Source of the DNA: an uncultured Maribacter sp.
GTDB taxonomy: Bacteria; Bacteroidota; Bacteroidia; Flavobacteriales; Flavobacteriaceae
Reading direction: 5' to 3'
Length of the DNA: 64,000 nucleotides
Assembly: GCA_947504045.1 (NCBI GenBank)
Contig: CANNFY010000005.1
Coordinates: 22,549 to 86,548 of the forward strand
Shown: piece by piece, positions 37,831 through 46,669 of the stretch
How positions within the stretch are numbered: position 1 is the stretch's first letter
Layout: each line of letters begins with the position of its first letter
The notes under the pieces: generated by a model
The model's database searches: none
The model's input: the letters and a program-made list of their open reading frames with translations, nothing else
What the model was told of the DNA's origin: nothing
Translations under genes and position numbers: made by a program

Positions 37831-39050
37831 TACCTTACTTTAAGCGTAACAATAGTTATAATAGCAAGTAAGATTCCAATAATCCAAAAACGAGTTACTA
37901 TCTTGCTCTCGTGATATCCTTTTTTTTGATAATGGTGATGTAATGGTGCCATTAAAAAAATACGTTTTCCTTCTCCTGTTTTTTTCTTGGTATATTTAAA
38001 ATATCCTACTTGTAAAATGACCGAAATGTTTTCTGCAAAGAAAATTCCACATAAAACAGGTATTAGCAACTCTTTACGTATTACAATAGCAATTACAGCA
38101 ATTACTCCTCCTATAGTTAAACTTCCTGTGTCTCCCATAAATACTTGAGCAGGAAAAGTATTGTACCATAAAAACCCTATTAATGCTCCCATAAAAGCAG
38201 TTACAAAAACTAGCAACTCTCCTGCTCTTGGAATAAACATAATATCTAAATACTCTGAAAAAATATAATTTCCAGATACCCAAGTAAATATACCTAGCGC
38301 AAAAACAATTATTGCAGATGTTCCGGCCGCTAAACCATCAATACCATCTGTAAGGTTAGCCCCATTAGAAACTGCCGTTACAATTAAAATTACAATTGGA
38401 ATAAAAAGTAACCATGCGTAATCTTTAACCCCATCGCCCATCCATGAAATAAAACTACTATAGTCCATCTCATTATTTTTAAAAAATGGAACAGTTGTCA
38501 TGGTAGATTTTATGTCTTGCCCACGAATTTCCTCTACTGTAAAATTTTCCGTTATCATGGTTTTGTTATGCTCACGCATAGTAACCTCTGGATGAAAATA
38601 TAGAGTTGCGCCTACTATTAAACCCAAACCAACTTGACCTAAAATTTTAAAACGCCCTTTTAGACCTTCTTTATCTTTTTTAAAAACCTTTATATAATCA
38701 TCTACAAAACCAATAACACCCATCCAAACTGTGGTTACTATTAATAAAATGATGTATATATTATTTAATCTTGCAAATAAAAGAACAGGAATAAGGGTTG
38801 CCATAATAATAATAAGTCCTCCCATTGTTGGGGTTCCTGCTTTTTTCTTTTGCCCTTCTAAGCCTAAATCTCTTACCGTTTCCCCTATTTGCTGTTTTTG
38901 TAAAAAAACAATTATACGCTTACCATAAACAGTAGCAATAATTAAAGAAAAAAGAATAGCCATTGCAGCACGAAACGTGATAAACTGGAACAAACTTGCT
39001 CCAGGAAATTGGTATTGTTTCTCTAAATATTCAAATAAATAATACAGCAT
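37830..39050 (-). CDS. mraY: phospho-N-acetylmuramoyl-pentapeptide transferase (MraY)
   Basis: MraY makes lipid I from UDP-MurNAc-pentapeptide and undecaprenyl phosphate in the inner membrane. Recognisable parts are [14 protein letters not shown] near 71-84, [16 protein letters not shown] near 116-131, [12 protein letters not shown] (catalytic Asp), and the histidine motif [12 protein letters not shown] near 370. It is about 45 residues longer than the E. coli enzyme, mostly through an extracytoplasmic insert around 160-200, as I recall for Bacteroidetes. Confidence 0.97.
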   Translation of the reverse strand: MLYYLFEYLEKQYQFPGASLFQFITFRAAMAILFSLIIATVYGKRIIVFLQKQQIGETVRDLGLEGQKKKAGTPTMGGLIIIMATLIPVLLFARLNNIYIILLIVTTVWMGVIGFVDDYIKVFKKDKEGLKGRFKILGQVGLGLIVGATLYFHPEVTMREHNKTMITENFTVEEIRGQDIKSTMTTVPFFKNNEMDYSSFISWMGDGVKDYAWLLFIPIVILIVTAVSNGANLTDGIDGLAAGTSAIIVFALGIFTWVSGNYIFSEYLDIMFIPRAGELLVFVTAFMGALIGFLWYNTFPAQVFMGDTGSLTIGGVIAVIAIVIRKELLIPVLCGIFFAENISVILQVGYFKYTKKKTGEGKRIFLMAPLHHHYQKKGYHESKIVTRFWIIGILLAIITIVTLKVR

Positions 39051-39065
39051 TACTCTCTTTTTATC

Positions 39066-40529
39066 TTATTTGTTTAGGTCTGCTAAAAGCTCTTTAACTA
39101 TTTTAAAATCATCAAAATCCACTCTTTCTCCATTAGTTTCTTGATATGTTTCGTGTCCTTTACCAGCCACCAAAATAATGTCATTAGTTTCCGCAAATTG
39201 ACAAGCTGTTTTTATAGCTTGTTTGCGATTTTCAATAGAAAGAATTTTTTTGAAATTTTGAGGCTCTACACCGGCCTCCATCTCTTTAATTATAACACTA
39301 GCAACTTCTGTTCTAGGATTGTCCGATGTAAAAATGGCCTTATTACTCATTTCTGCTGCGATATGACCCATTACCGGACGCTTAGACTTGTCTCTATCGC
39401 CACCACACCCCACAACGGTGATGACGTTTTCATTTCCAGTCCTCAATGTATTGATTGTCTCAAGCACATTTTTTAGCGCATCCGGCGTATGGGCATAATC
39501 AACTATAGCCGTAATTTTTTCTTTAGATATATAATATTGAAACCTACCATCTACATTATCCAATTCACTTAATAAACGTAGTGTTTCTAAATGCTCTAAA
39601 CCTAACAACTCTGCCGTAGCAAATATTGCAAGTATATTATAGGCATTAAAATGGCCTATTAATTTAGTCCAAAGCTCTTGATCATTTACCTTAAGTAATT
39701 GACCATCAAATCTATTTTCAAGTATTTGCGCTCTATAATCCGCATAAGACTTTAATGCATATGTAAATTTTCTAGCTTTTGTATTCTGAAGCATTACCTC
39801 ACCATTTTTATCATCTAAATTGGTAAGCGCAAATGCTTTTTTATTTAAGTTATCAAACAAAAGTTTTTTAGTATCTCTATACTCTGCAAAAGTTTTATGA
39901 TAATCTAAATGATCATGCGAAAGGTTAGTAAAAATTGCACCTTCAAAAACAAGCCCTTCTGTTCTTTTTTGATGGATACCATGCGAACTTACCTCCATAA
40001 AACAATATTCTACCCCAGCAATATTCATTAACCTTAGATACTTATTTATAGTTAATGCATCTGGCGTAGTATGGGTTGCAGGAAACTCTTTATTATCTAC
40101 CACTATTTTTATAGTTGATATTAAACCAACTTTAAAACCTGCTTTTACAAATAACTGATACAACAAACTACTAATGGTTGTTTTACCGTTTGTGCCAGTA
40201 ATACCTACTAATTTTAAATTTTTTGATGGTGTATCATAAAAATTAGAAGCCATAATAGCTAATGCACTATTACCATTACTTACCTCTACATATGTAATCC
40301 CATTTACCAAAACCTCAGGCATTGTTTCGCATATAATTGCCTTAGCTCCTGAGTTAATTGCAGTTTCTATATATTTATGGCCATCTGTTATTGTTCCTTT
40401 TACAGCAACAAAAACATCATCTAGACTTACCTTTCTAGAATCAAAACACACAGAATTTACCAAACAATTAGTGTCTCCACTTACTGCAGATAGGCTTACC
40501 CCGAATAATATGTCTTTAAGTAGCTTCAT
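39066..40529 (-). CDS. murE: UDP-N-acetylmuramoyl-tripeptide synthetase (MurE)
   Basis: MurE adds the third stem-peptide residue to UDP-MurNAc-L-Ala-D-Glu. The ATP loop is VGITGTNGKTTISSLLYQLF near 107-126, then YCFMEVSSHGIHQ, FTNLSHDHLDYHKTF, and the C-terminal VVGCGGDRDKSKRPVMG. The selectivity loop reads SDNPRTE, the DNPR form that marks meso-diaminopimelate-adding enzymes. A four-base overlap couples it to ftsI. Confidence 0.96.
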   Translation of the reverse strand: MKLLKDILFGVSLSAVSGDTNCLVNSVCFDSRKVSLDDVFVAVKGTITDGHKYIETAINSGAKAIICETMPEVLVNGITYVEVSNGNSALAIMASNFYDTPSKNLKLVGITGTNGKTTISSLLYQLFVKAGFKVGLISTIKIVVDNKEFPATHTTPDALTINKYLRLMNIAGVEYCFMEVSSHGIHQKRTEGLVFEGAIFTNLSHDHLDYHKTFAEYRDTKKLLFDNLNKKAFALTNLDDKNGEVMLQNTKARKFTYALKSYADYRAQILENRFDGQLLKVNDQELWTKLIGHFNAYNILAIFATAELLGLEHLETLRLLSELDNVDGRFQYYISKEKITAIVDYAHTPDALKNVLETINTLRTGNENVITVVGCGGDRDKSKRPVMGHIAAEMSNKAIFTSDNPRTEVASVIIKEMEAGVEPQNFKKILSIENRKQAIKTACQFAETNDIILVAGKGHETYQETNGERVDFDDFKIVKELLADLNK

Positions 40530-42535
40530 GAAAGTACCAGTACTATTTTATTTTTTACCTTACTTATTTCTGTTCCTTTAGATACCGACTGCTTTTTTAC
40601 TTTTCCATTTCCTTTTACCTCTACAGAAAGTCCTAAATTTTCTAATAATGCAATAGCATCCATACCACTCATACCTTTAACATTAGGTACAGTACTTAGC
40701 TTTTTTTGCGCATGTGCATAAAATTTTTGATATGCAGAATCTAAGTTTTCACTTTCAACATTATCCATATCTATTTCATCTACTAAAGGAGAAGTTGCAT
40801 ATACTTTTTGAGCAACAGATTTAAATACCGGCCCAGAAACATCTGCTCCGTAATACCCTACACTTTTGTCTGGCTCATGAATAACCACTATACAAGAATA
40901 TTTAGGATTATCCGCTGGAAAATATCCTGCAAAAGTGGATATATACTTTAATTTATCCGGGTCTTTAGAAACATAGTCTTTTTGACAAGTTCCTGTTTTT
41001 CCTGCCATAGAAAAATTAGGAGAATATAACCCGTGCCCTGTTCCATGTTTTTTTTCTACTGTATTTTTTAAAAGTTGCTTTACTTTTAAAATTGTTTCTT
41101 TTGAACATATAGAAGGATTAAGAACTTCTTTATCAAAAATCTCAACAGTTCTATTCCATTCTTTTACTTCTTTAATTAATCTTGGCTTCACCATTTCACC
41201 ATCATTAGCAATAGCATTATAAAAAGCTAATGTTTGCATGGGAGTTAATGCCACTTCGTAACCATAAGCCATTTGCGCTAAAGAAAGACCAGACCAACCT
41301 TTATCTCCTGGATAACGAATTACCGGCTTGCCTTCTCCTTTAATTGGCATACCCAATTCTTTATGCAAACCCATATTCATTAACCTATTTACATAACGCT
41401 CTGGGTTTTCTTTATACCCATTGTGTATCATCTTTGCAAAAGCTGTATTAGAAGAAACTTCAAAAGCTTTAGACATAGAAATTTTACCATAACCCCCATG
41501 TTTTGAGTCTCTAACTCTGTGCTTATATATTTTCCAATATCCTTTTTCTGTGTCTTTAACAGTGCTTGTATCTATAATACCATCTTCTAGAGCAGCAACA
41601 ATATTCATTAACTTAAAAGTAGAACCAGGCTCATGAGATTCGCCAATAGCATAATTTAAACGTTCGTAATATTTACCCTCTTTAGTTCTACCTAAATTAG
41701 ATATAGCCTTTACTTCACCTGTTTTGGTTTCCATTACAATTACACAACCATGATCTGCCTTGTAGTAATCTAATTGCTTTAACAATGCATGGTGCGCTAT
41801 ATCTTGTATATTTACATCTATTGTAGAAATAACATCGTACCCATCTTTTGGTTCTACAATATTATCCATACCTATAGGCTTCCACTGACCTTTTGCTATT
41901 TTTTGTTTTAAACGCTTACCCTCTACACCACCTAAATACTGTCCAAAAGCACCTTCTAAACCCACTCTTGTGTAATATCCATTTTCATCAACACGCTCAT
42001 AACCTACACTACGTTCAGCAATTTTACCAAGTGGATGTTCTCTAACTGTTTTTTGCTCTACAATTAACCCACCCTTATAAGGTCCCATTCTTAATAAAGG
42101 AAAATCCTTTATTGCCATATAATCTGAATAATCTAGATTTCGAGCCAATAAAGTATATCGATTTTTATTAGCCTTAGCTTTTCTGAGCAACTGTTGGTAA
42201 TGAGATGACGTATTACCTAATAGTTTTGCCAACGCTATAGATAAAGGCTTTACATTTTCATTAAAAGTTTTATCTTTTACCGTAACCGCATCAAAACGAA
42301 TAGTGTATCTAGAAACTGATGTTGCCAACAAACTACCATCATCCGAATACAAATTACCACGATTAGGCTCTATTGTAAACATTTTAGAAGTTCGCTTTTC
42401 TGCCAAATCTTTATACATATTGCCATGCACCATTTGTATGCTTACCAATTTAAACATAACCGCAACAGCAAAAAGGAAAAGACCTCCTGCCACAAAGTAC
42501 AATCTTGTTAATATACTTTTATCTGTTGCTGGCAT
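40526..42535 (-). CDS. ftsI: septal class B penicillin-binding protein FtsI (PBP3-like) with PASTA domain
   Basis: This transpeptidase cross-links septal peptidoglycan. One N-terminal membrane helix (about 12-33) leads to a dimerisation domain with EPNRGNLYSDDG, then the catalytic domain with STFK at 305-308 (nucleophile Ser305), SSN at 361-363 and KTGT at 513-516. The last 55 residues form one PASTA-like repeat (VPNVKGMSGMDAIALLENLG). A PASTA domain is absent from E. coli FtsI. It overlaps ftsL by one base. Confidence 0.96.
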   Translation of the reverse strand: MPATDKSILTRLYFVAGGLFLFAVAVMFKLVSIQMVHGNMYKDLAEKRTSKMFTIEPNRGNLYSDDGSLLATSVSRYTIRFDAVTVKDKTFNENVKPLSIALAKLLGNTSSHYQQLLRKAKANKNRYTLLARNLDYSDYMAIKDFPLLRMGPYKGGLIVEQKTVREHPLGKIAERSVGYERVDENGYYTRVGLEGAFGQYLGGVEGKRLKQKIAKGQWKPIGMDNIVEPKDGYDVISTIDVNIQDIAHHALLKQLDYYKADHGCVIVMETKTGEVKAISNLGRTKEGKYYERLNYAIGESHEPGSTFKLMNIVAALEDGIIDTSTVKDTEKGYWKIYKHRVRDSKHGGYGKISMSKAFEVSSNTAFAKMIHNGYKENPERYVNRLMNMGLHKELGMPIKGEGKPVIRYPGDKGWSGLSLAQMAYGYEVALTPMQTLAFYNAIANDGEMVKPRLIKEVKEWNRTVEIFDKEVLNPSICSKETILKVKQLLKNTVEKKHGTGHGLYSPNFSMAGKTGTCQKDYVSKDPDKLKYISTFAGYFPADNPKYSCIVVIHEPDKSVGYYGADVSGPVFKSVAQKVYATSPLVDEIDMDNVESENLDSAYQKFYAHAQKKLSTVPNVKGMSGMDAIALLENLGLSVEVKGNGKVKKQSVSKGTEISKVKNKIVLVLS

Positions 42536-42870
42536 TATTGCACTGTTGTTTTTAAAGATTTAACCATTATTTTTTTTGGCGGCGTTTCTGAAGGGTACAA
42601 ATCTTCTTCTGCCAATATTTCTGTAATTTTTGACTCTAACTTAAGTTTCTGAACATCAGAACGAACATCTACAAACTCACTTCTTAACTCTCGCACCTGC
42701 TCATTTAAGGCTGCAATTTTATGCACTTTAGTATCTGCACTATGCGAGCTTCCAATCATTATTGTTGCTAAAAAGGATGCAAATATGATAAAGAGCCAAT
42801 TTTTAGGAGCATCACCACTCACCAAAAATTTCCCTTTTAAAATATCTAATATGCCTTTCTTTACTTTCAC
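42535..42870 (-). CDS. ftsL: FtsL-like divisome protein
   Basis: A small bitopic protein of 111 residues: a basic cytoplasmic start, one membrane segment (about 25-41, WLFIIFASFLATIMIG), then a periplasmic coiled coil (VHKIAALNEQVRELRSEFVD and following) and a short tail. Sequence conservation of FtsL is poor; the call rests on topology and on location between rsmH and ftsI, overlapping both (4 and 1 bases). Confidence 0.85.
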   Translation of the reverse strand: MKVKKGILDILKGKFLVSGDAPKNWLFIIFASFLATIMIGSSHSADTKVHKIAALNEQVRELRSEFVDVRSDVQKLKLESKITEILAEEDLYPSETPPKKIMVKSLKTTVQ

Positions 42871-43763
42871 AACTTTACTCCTATTCTAAGCTTTGCACTT
42901 CTTGCTCTATTATTTTCTTTAATTTCTTCTCTTGAAGGAACTATTAACCCTCCTACCTTTTTAAATGGCACATCTACATTACCATAAAAATCTTTTTCTG
43001 GCTCCCCTTCAAATTGCCCTGCTCTTATAAACCTCTTAACCAATCTATCTTCTAAAGAATGGTAACTTATAGCACTTAACCTTCCGTCTACCTCAATTAA
43101 ATCTGGTGTTTGCAACAAGAATTCTTCTATTACTTGAATTTCTTGATTTACCTCTATTCTAATTGCTTGGTATATTTGTGCTAATATTTTATGCTCCTTA
43201 TGTTGTGGCAAAAACTGCTTTAACACTTCCTTTAAACTTTCAGTAGTTTTTATTTCCTCCTCAGCTCTTTTTTCAATTATTTTATTTGCCATGGCATTTG
43301 CATTACGCAAATCACCATATTGAAACAAAACCTTTCTTAAATCATCAAAAGAATATTCATTTACAACACTGTATGCAGAAACCACATTCTTTTTACTCAT
43401 TCGCATATCTAAATCCGCATTAAAGCGAGTAGAAAAACCTCTTTCCGCTTTATCAAATTGATGCGAGGAAACTCCAAAATCTGCTAAAATTCCATTTACT
43501 TTCCTTATGCCATAGAACTTTAAAAACTGCCTTATATATCTAAAATTTTCATTAATCAGTGTAAACCTATCATCCTCTATCGCATTTGCCAAAGCATCTT
43601 CGTCTTGATCAAATGCAAATAATTTCCCCTTATCACCTAACCTTTTTAATATCTCTCTAGAATGCCCTCCTCCACCAAAGGTTACATCTACATAAACACC
43701 ATCTTCTTTTATGTTAAGCCCATCTACAGACTCTTTTAACAAAACCGGGTTATGATAGCTCAT
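42867..43763 (-). CDS. rsmH: 16S rRNA (cytosine(1402)-N(4))-methyltransferase RsmH
   Basis: RsmH (MraW) methylates N4 of C1402 in 16S rRNA. Motifs are YHNPVLLKESVDGL at 3-16, DVTFGGGGHSREIL at about 25-38, FDQDEDA, GILADFGVSSHQFD near 90-103, and FSTRFNADLDMRM. The C-terminus has the conserved NNRARSAKLR. It is second in the dcw cluster and overlaps mraZ by 14 bases. Confidence 0.96.
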   Translation of the reverse strand: MSYHNPVLLKESVDGLNIKEDGVYVDVTFGGGGHSREILKRLGDKGKLFAFDQDEDALANAIEDDRFTLINENFRYIRQFLKFYGIRKVNGILADFGVSSHQFDKAERGFSTRFNADLDMRMSKKNVVSAYSVVNEYSFDDLRKVLFQYGDLRNANAMANKIIEKRAEEEIKTTESLKEVLKQFLPQHKEHKILAQIYQAIRIEVNQEIQVIEEFLLQTPDLIEVDGRLSAISYHSLEDRLVKRFIRAGQFEGEPEKDFYGNVDVPFKKVGGLIVPSREEIKENNRARSAKLRIGVKL

Positions 43764-44223
43764 TATTAGATTTACCTGTATTTCTTACTTTTTTTGCCAG
43801 ACTAACTTTTTCTTCTTTAGATGCAGATATTCTAGCATCATAAAGATCTTTGTCCCATATTTCAATACGCTTGCCAATTGGCGCCAATACTACATTTTTA
43901 GTTATTCCTACTGCAGTAATAACATCTTTAGGAATTAACAACCTACCATTAGCATCAATTTCAACTTGCCTTAAACTAGCTGTATACTTTCTTATAAAAT
44001 CTATATTTTCTTCCTCGTACCTACTTAGCTCGTTAAGTTCTCGCATTACCGTATTCCATTCATTCATAGGATACAATTCCAAACAATCCTCATAATAAGA
44101 ACGCTTAACCACAAAGCCATTATTTAATACAGGCGCAATCTGATTTCTAAGGCTTACAGGTAACATTACCCGACCCTTAGCATCAGCTTTACAATTAAAA
44201 ACTCCAAAGAAAAATATATCCAA
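43750..44223 (-). CDS. mraZ: MraZ, transcriptional regulator of the dcw cluster
   Basis: MraZ is a ring-forming DNA-binding protein with two SpoVT/AbrB half-domains: the first at FNCKADAKGRVMLPVSLR (about 9-26), the second at VEIDANGRLLIPKDV (about 87-101). Length 157 is normal. It heads the division/wall cluster and, by family knowledge, regulates its own promoter by binding repeated GTGG boxes; three such boxes lie at 44269-44295 just upstream. Confidence 0.95.
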   Translation of the reverse strand: MDIFFFGVFNCKADAKGRVMLPVSLRNQIAPVLNNGFVVKRSYYEDCLELYPMNEWNTVMRELNELSRYEEENIDFIRKYTASLRQVEIDANGRLLIPKDVITAVGITKNVVLAPIGKRIEIWDKDLYDARISASKEEKVSLAKKVRNTGKSNNELS

Positions 44224-44248
44224 AGCGCTGTATTTACTTTTTACAACT

Positions 44249-44256
44249 CAAATATA
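44249..44256 (-). promoter_or_regulatory. -7 promoter element of the dcw cluster
   Basis: On the minus strand this reads TATATTTG, a TAnnTTTG match, 25 bases before the mraZ ATG. The MraZ boxes lie immediately upstream and would cover the -33 region. Confidence 0.6.
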
Positions 44257-44268
44257 TATATTTTATTA

Positions 44269-44295
44269 CCACTATTTACCACAAAATACCACTTT
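44269..44295 (-). promoter_or_regulatory. MraZ box array (three direct repeats)
   Basis: Minus-strand reading gives AAAGTGG, TTTGTGG and ATAGTGG at 44289-44295, 44279-44285 and 44269-44275, each separated by three bases (10-base period). MraZ boxes described for other bacteria are such GTG-core repeats. A further AAAGTGG occurs at 44351-44357. Confidence 0.72.
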
Positions 44296-44450
44296 GTTAA
44301 TAAATTTTGCATTTTTTGAAAAAAATTGGACTCAAAATTTCCAAAAAACACCACTTTTTAAAAAATTACACTACTACCCTGAGCATCAAACACATAATTA
44401 AGAAGCAGACCTACCTATAAATGGTTAAAAAAATATTCTATATATTTTGC

Positions 44451-44458
44451 TATATTTG
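44451..44458 (+). promoter_or_regulatory. -7 promoter element for the alpha/beta hydrolase-engB operon
   Basis: TATATTTG fits TAnnTTTG and lies 26 bases before the ATG at 44485. No TTG -33 element is obvious. Confidence 0.5.
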
Positions 44459-44484
44459 CCCACTAAGACCAGAAGCATCCTTGA

Positions 44485-45249
44485 ATGGAAGAAAAAATAA
44501 TTACGGAAGGAAAATTTAAGTACATAGAAGAAGGAGAAGGTACTGCTATTATTATACTGCACGGTCTAATGGGCGGCTTAAGTAATTTTCATGGAGTAAC
44601 AGAACATTTTCCTAAGAAAGGATATAAAGTTTTAGTTCCGGAATTACCTATTTACGATATGCCTATGGTTAAGACTACCGTAAAAAACTTTGCTAAATAT
44701 CTTGACAGTTTTATAAAGTTTAAAAAACTTAACAATGTTATTCTTTTAGGAAACTCTTTAGGAGGCCATATTGGACTTTTATACACCAAATTATACCCAG
44801 AAAACGTTAAAGCCCTTGTAATTACTGGCAGCTCTGGCCTTTATGAAAGTGCAATGGGCGATGGTTACCCAAGAAGAGGAGATTATGAATTTATAAAGAA
44901 AAAAGCAGAAGGTGTTTTTTACGACCCTGCTGTTGCAACAAAACAAATAGTTGATGAAGTTTTTGAAACGGTTAACGACCGTATAAAATTAGTAAAAACT
45001 TTAGCAATTGCTAAAAGTGCTATTAGACACAATATGTCTAAAGATTTAGCAAAAATGCCAACACCTACTTGTATAATTTGGGGAGAAAACGATAGTGTTA
45101 CCCCTCCTAATGTTGCAAATGAATTTCATGAATTATTACCTGATTCTGATTTGTTTTGGATAAAAAAATGTGGCCACGCACCAATGATGGAGCATCCGGA
45201 AGAATTTAATACCATTTTAGATTCTTGGCTAGAGAAACGTAATTTCTAA
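44485..45249 (+). CDS. alpha/beta hydrolase
   Basis: The 254-residue alpha/beta-fold protein has oxyanion motif LHGLMGGLSNFHG at about 25-37, nucleophile elbow LGNSLGGHIGLL near 91-102 (G-N-S-L-G), an acid in GENDSVTPP, and the catalytic His in KCGHAPMMEHPEEF. The substrate is unknown. It faces away from mraZ and precedes engB by 11 bases, so both are probably on one transcript. Confidence 0.88.
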   Translation: MEEKIITEGKFKYIEEGEGTAIIILHGLMGGLSNFHGVTEHFPKKGYKVLVPELPIYDMPMVKTTVKNFAKYLDSFIKFKKLNNVILLGNSLGGHIGLLYTKLYPENVKALVITGSSGLYESAMGDGYPRRGDYEFIKKKAEGVFYDPAVATKQIVDEVFETVNDRIKLVKTLAIAKSAIRHNMSKDLAKMPTPTCIIWGENDSVTPPNVANEFHELLPDSDLFWIKKCGHAPMMEHPEEFNTILDSWLEKRNF

Positions 45250-45260
45250 TACCTATTTTT

Positions 45261-45884
45261 ATGAAAATAAAGTCGGCTGACTTTGTGATAAGTAATACCG
45301 AGGTATCTAGATGCCCTAAAGAGCCTTTACCTGAATATGCATTTATTGGAAGATCCAATGTTGGAAAATCTTCTTTAATAAACATGTTGACAGAGCGTAG
45401 AAGCTTGGCTAAAACATCCGGAAGACCAGGAAAAACCCAATTAATAAATCATTTTAAAATAAATGAAAATTGGTTTTTGGTAGATTTACCTGGCTATGGT
45501 TATGCCAGAGTATCTAAAAAAGACAAAAACACTTTTCAAAAATACATTACCAATTACTTTACCCAAAGAGAACAGCTTGTTTGCTCTTTTGTTTTAGTTG
45601 ACGTTCGCCACAGCCCTCAAAAAATTGATATGGAATTTATGGAATGGATGGGAGAAAATGGAATACCTTTTTGTATCATATTTACTAAAGCAGACAAACT
45701 CAAACCTAAAGCTATTGAAAAACAAGTACACAATTATTTAAATGTATTACTTGAAGATATTTGGGAAGAAGCACCTATGCATTTTGTAACCTCTTCTAGC
45801 AAACGACTAGGAAGAGATGATGTCTTAAATTTTATAGAAAATATAAATTTAGACTACTATAAAAGACAAAAAAACACTATTTAA
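45261..45884 (+). CDS. engB: ribosome biogenesis GTP-binding protein EngB (YihA/YsxC)
   Basis: This essential GTPase acts in large-subunit assembly. G-motifs are all visible: G1 GRSNVGKSS at 30-38, G2 around the KTSGRPGKTQ loop, G3 DLPGYGYA near 74, G4 TKAD near 140, and G5 TSSSKRLG. Length 207 fits. Its end overlaps a convergent hypothetical gene by eight bases. Confidence 0.96.
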   Translation: MKIKSADFVISNTEVSRCPKEPLPEYAFIGRSNVGKSSLINMLTERRSLAKTSGRPGKTQLINHFKINENWFLVDLPGYGYARVSKKDKNTFQKYITNYFTQREQLVCSFVLVDVRHSPQKIDMEFMEWMGENGIPFCIIFTKADKLKPKAIEKQVHNYLNVLLEDIWEEAPMHFVTSSSKRLGRDDVLNFIENINLDYYKRQKNTI

Positions 45885-46233
45885 TAGTACTCTTAATTAA
45901 ATTTATTAATTCTTGAGGCGTTTTTAAAGTATTAATCTTTTCTGTTTTTAAAAACACCTCTATTACACCATTTTCCTCTTTAAAAATAATTGGGAATTTG
46001 TATTTTTCTTGTACTTTATATGCTTCTACAAATTCGTTTTTGTGTAAAAAAACCATTTTTACACTCATTTCTTCTCTAAATTTTCTCCAGACTTCTTTTT
46101 CTGAAAAAACACCAAAAGTAACACTACATAAATTACAATCGTATGTTTTAGGACTTAACACTTTATGCAAACTATCTACAACACTATTGTGCCAACCAGA
46201 ATTAGCATTATACACAAAAACCAATTGCTTCAT
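45877..46233 (-). CDS. uncharacterised small protein with a CxxC pair
   Basis: This 118-residue soluble protein begins with LVFVYNANSGWHNSVVDSLHK and has one CNLC pair at about 34-37 followed by VTFGVFSEKEVWRKF. The alternating beta/alpha pattern and CxxC placement could suggest a thioredoxin-like or metal-binding fold, but I do not recognise the family. It overlaps the end of engB by eight bases on the opposite strand, and the gldBC terminator (46287-46309) lies upstream. Confidence 0.7.
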   Translation of the reverse strand: MKQLVFVYNANSGWHNSVVDSLHKVLSPKTYDCNLCSVTFGVFSEKEVWRKFREEMSVKMVFLHKNEFVEAYKVQEKYKFPIIFKEENGVIEVFLKTEKINTLKTPQELINLIKSTIK

Positions 46234-46286
46234 TTTTTTAATATTAATTTTACATAAGTCTTAATAAAATAAAATACTTACATAAA

Positions 46287-46309
46287 AAAAACCGCTTAAT
46301 GCGGTTTTT
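46287..46309 (-). terminator. intrinsic terminator after gldBC
   Basis: A 9-bp stem, AAAAACCGC (46287-46295) with GCGGTTTTT (46301-46309) and a 5-base loop, is followed on the minus strand by a run of T residues. It ends the gldB-gldC message. Confidence 0.9.
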
Positions 46310-46333
46310 AAATATCAATAATAGTTTTATTAT

Positions 46334-46669
46334 TTATTTTTTCAGCTCTAATTTTTCTGCAAAATATTCGCAAAAATCTTTCATTGTGGCAGTCATTTTT
46401 TCATCTTGTGTTGCTTTCATAAAAGTGTCAGACATTGCCACTAAGGTCTGATGAAAAAACACCTTCATTTCATCTACTGGCATATCTTTTGTCCATAAAT
46501 CTATCTTTAAAGACTCTTGGTTTTTACTATCCCATACAGAAAGTAGCATTGCTTTTATATCTTGGTTTTCTACCCCACCATCTTGCGCAGACCAATTTAA
46601 TTTTTCTGGAATTCGATTTTCATCTAACCCAACTTTAAGTGTAATTTCTGAAGTATGTAATTCTGCCAT
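46334..46669 (-). CDS. gldC: gliding motility protein GldC
   Basis: The 111-residue soluble protein matches GldC: the N-terminal ELHTSEITLKVGLDENRIPEKLNW, SAQDGG, and LLSVWDSKNQESLKIDLWTKDM are family hallmarks. In Flavobacterium johnsoniae GldC assists gliding but is not strictly required. Its ATG shares a base with the gldB stop, so it is translated with GldB. Confidence 0.92.
   Translation of the reverse strand: MAELHTSEITLKVGLDENRIPEKLNWSAQDGGVENQDIKAMLLSVWDSKNQESLKIDLWTKDMPVDEMKVFFHQTLVAMSDTFMKATQDEKMTATMKDFCEYFAEKLELKK

Noticed and set aside
38074..38283. Cys/Tyr-rich frame inside mraY on the same strand
   Set aside because: Out-of-frame shadow of a well-conserved membrane enzyme; composition is an artefact of the AT-rich code.
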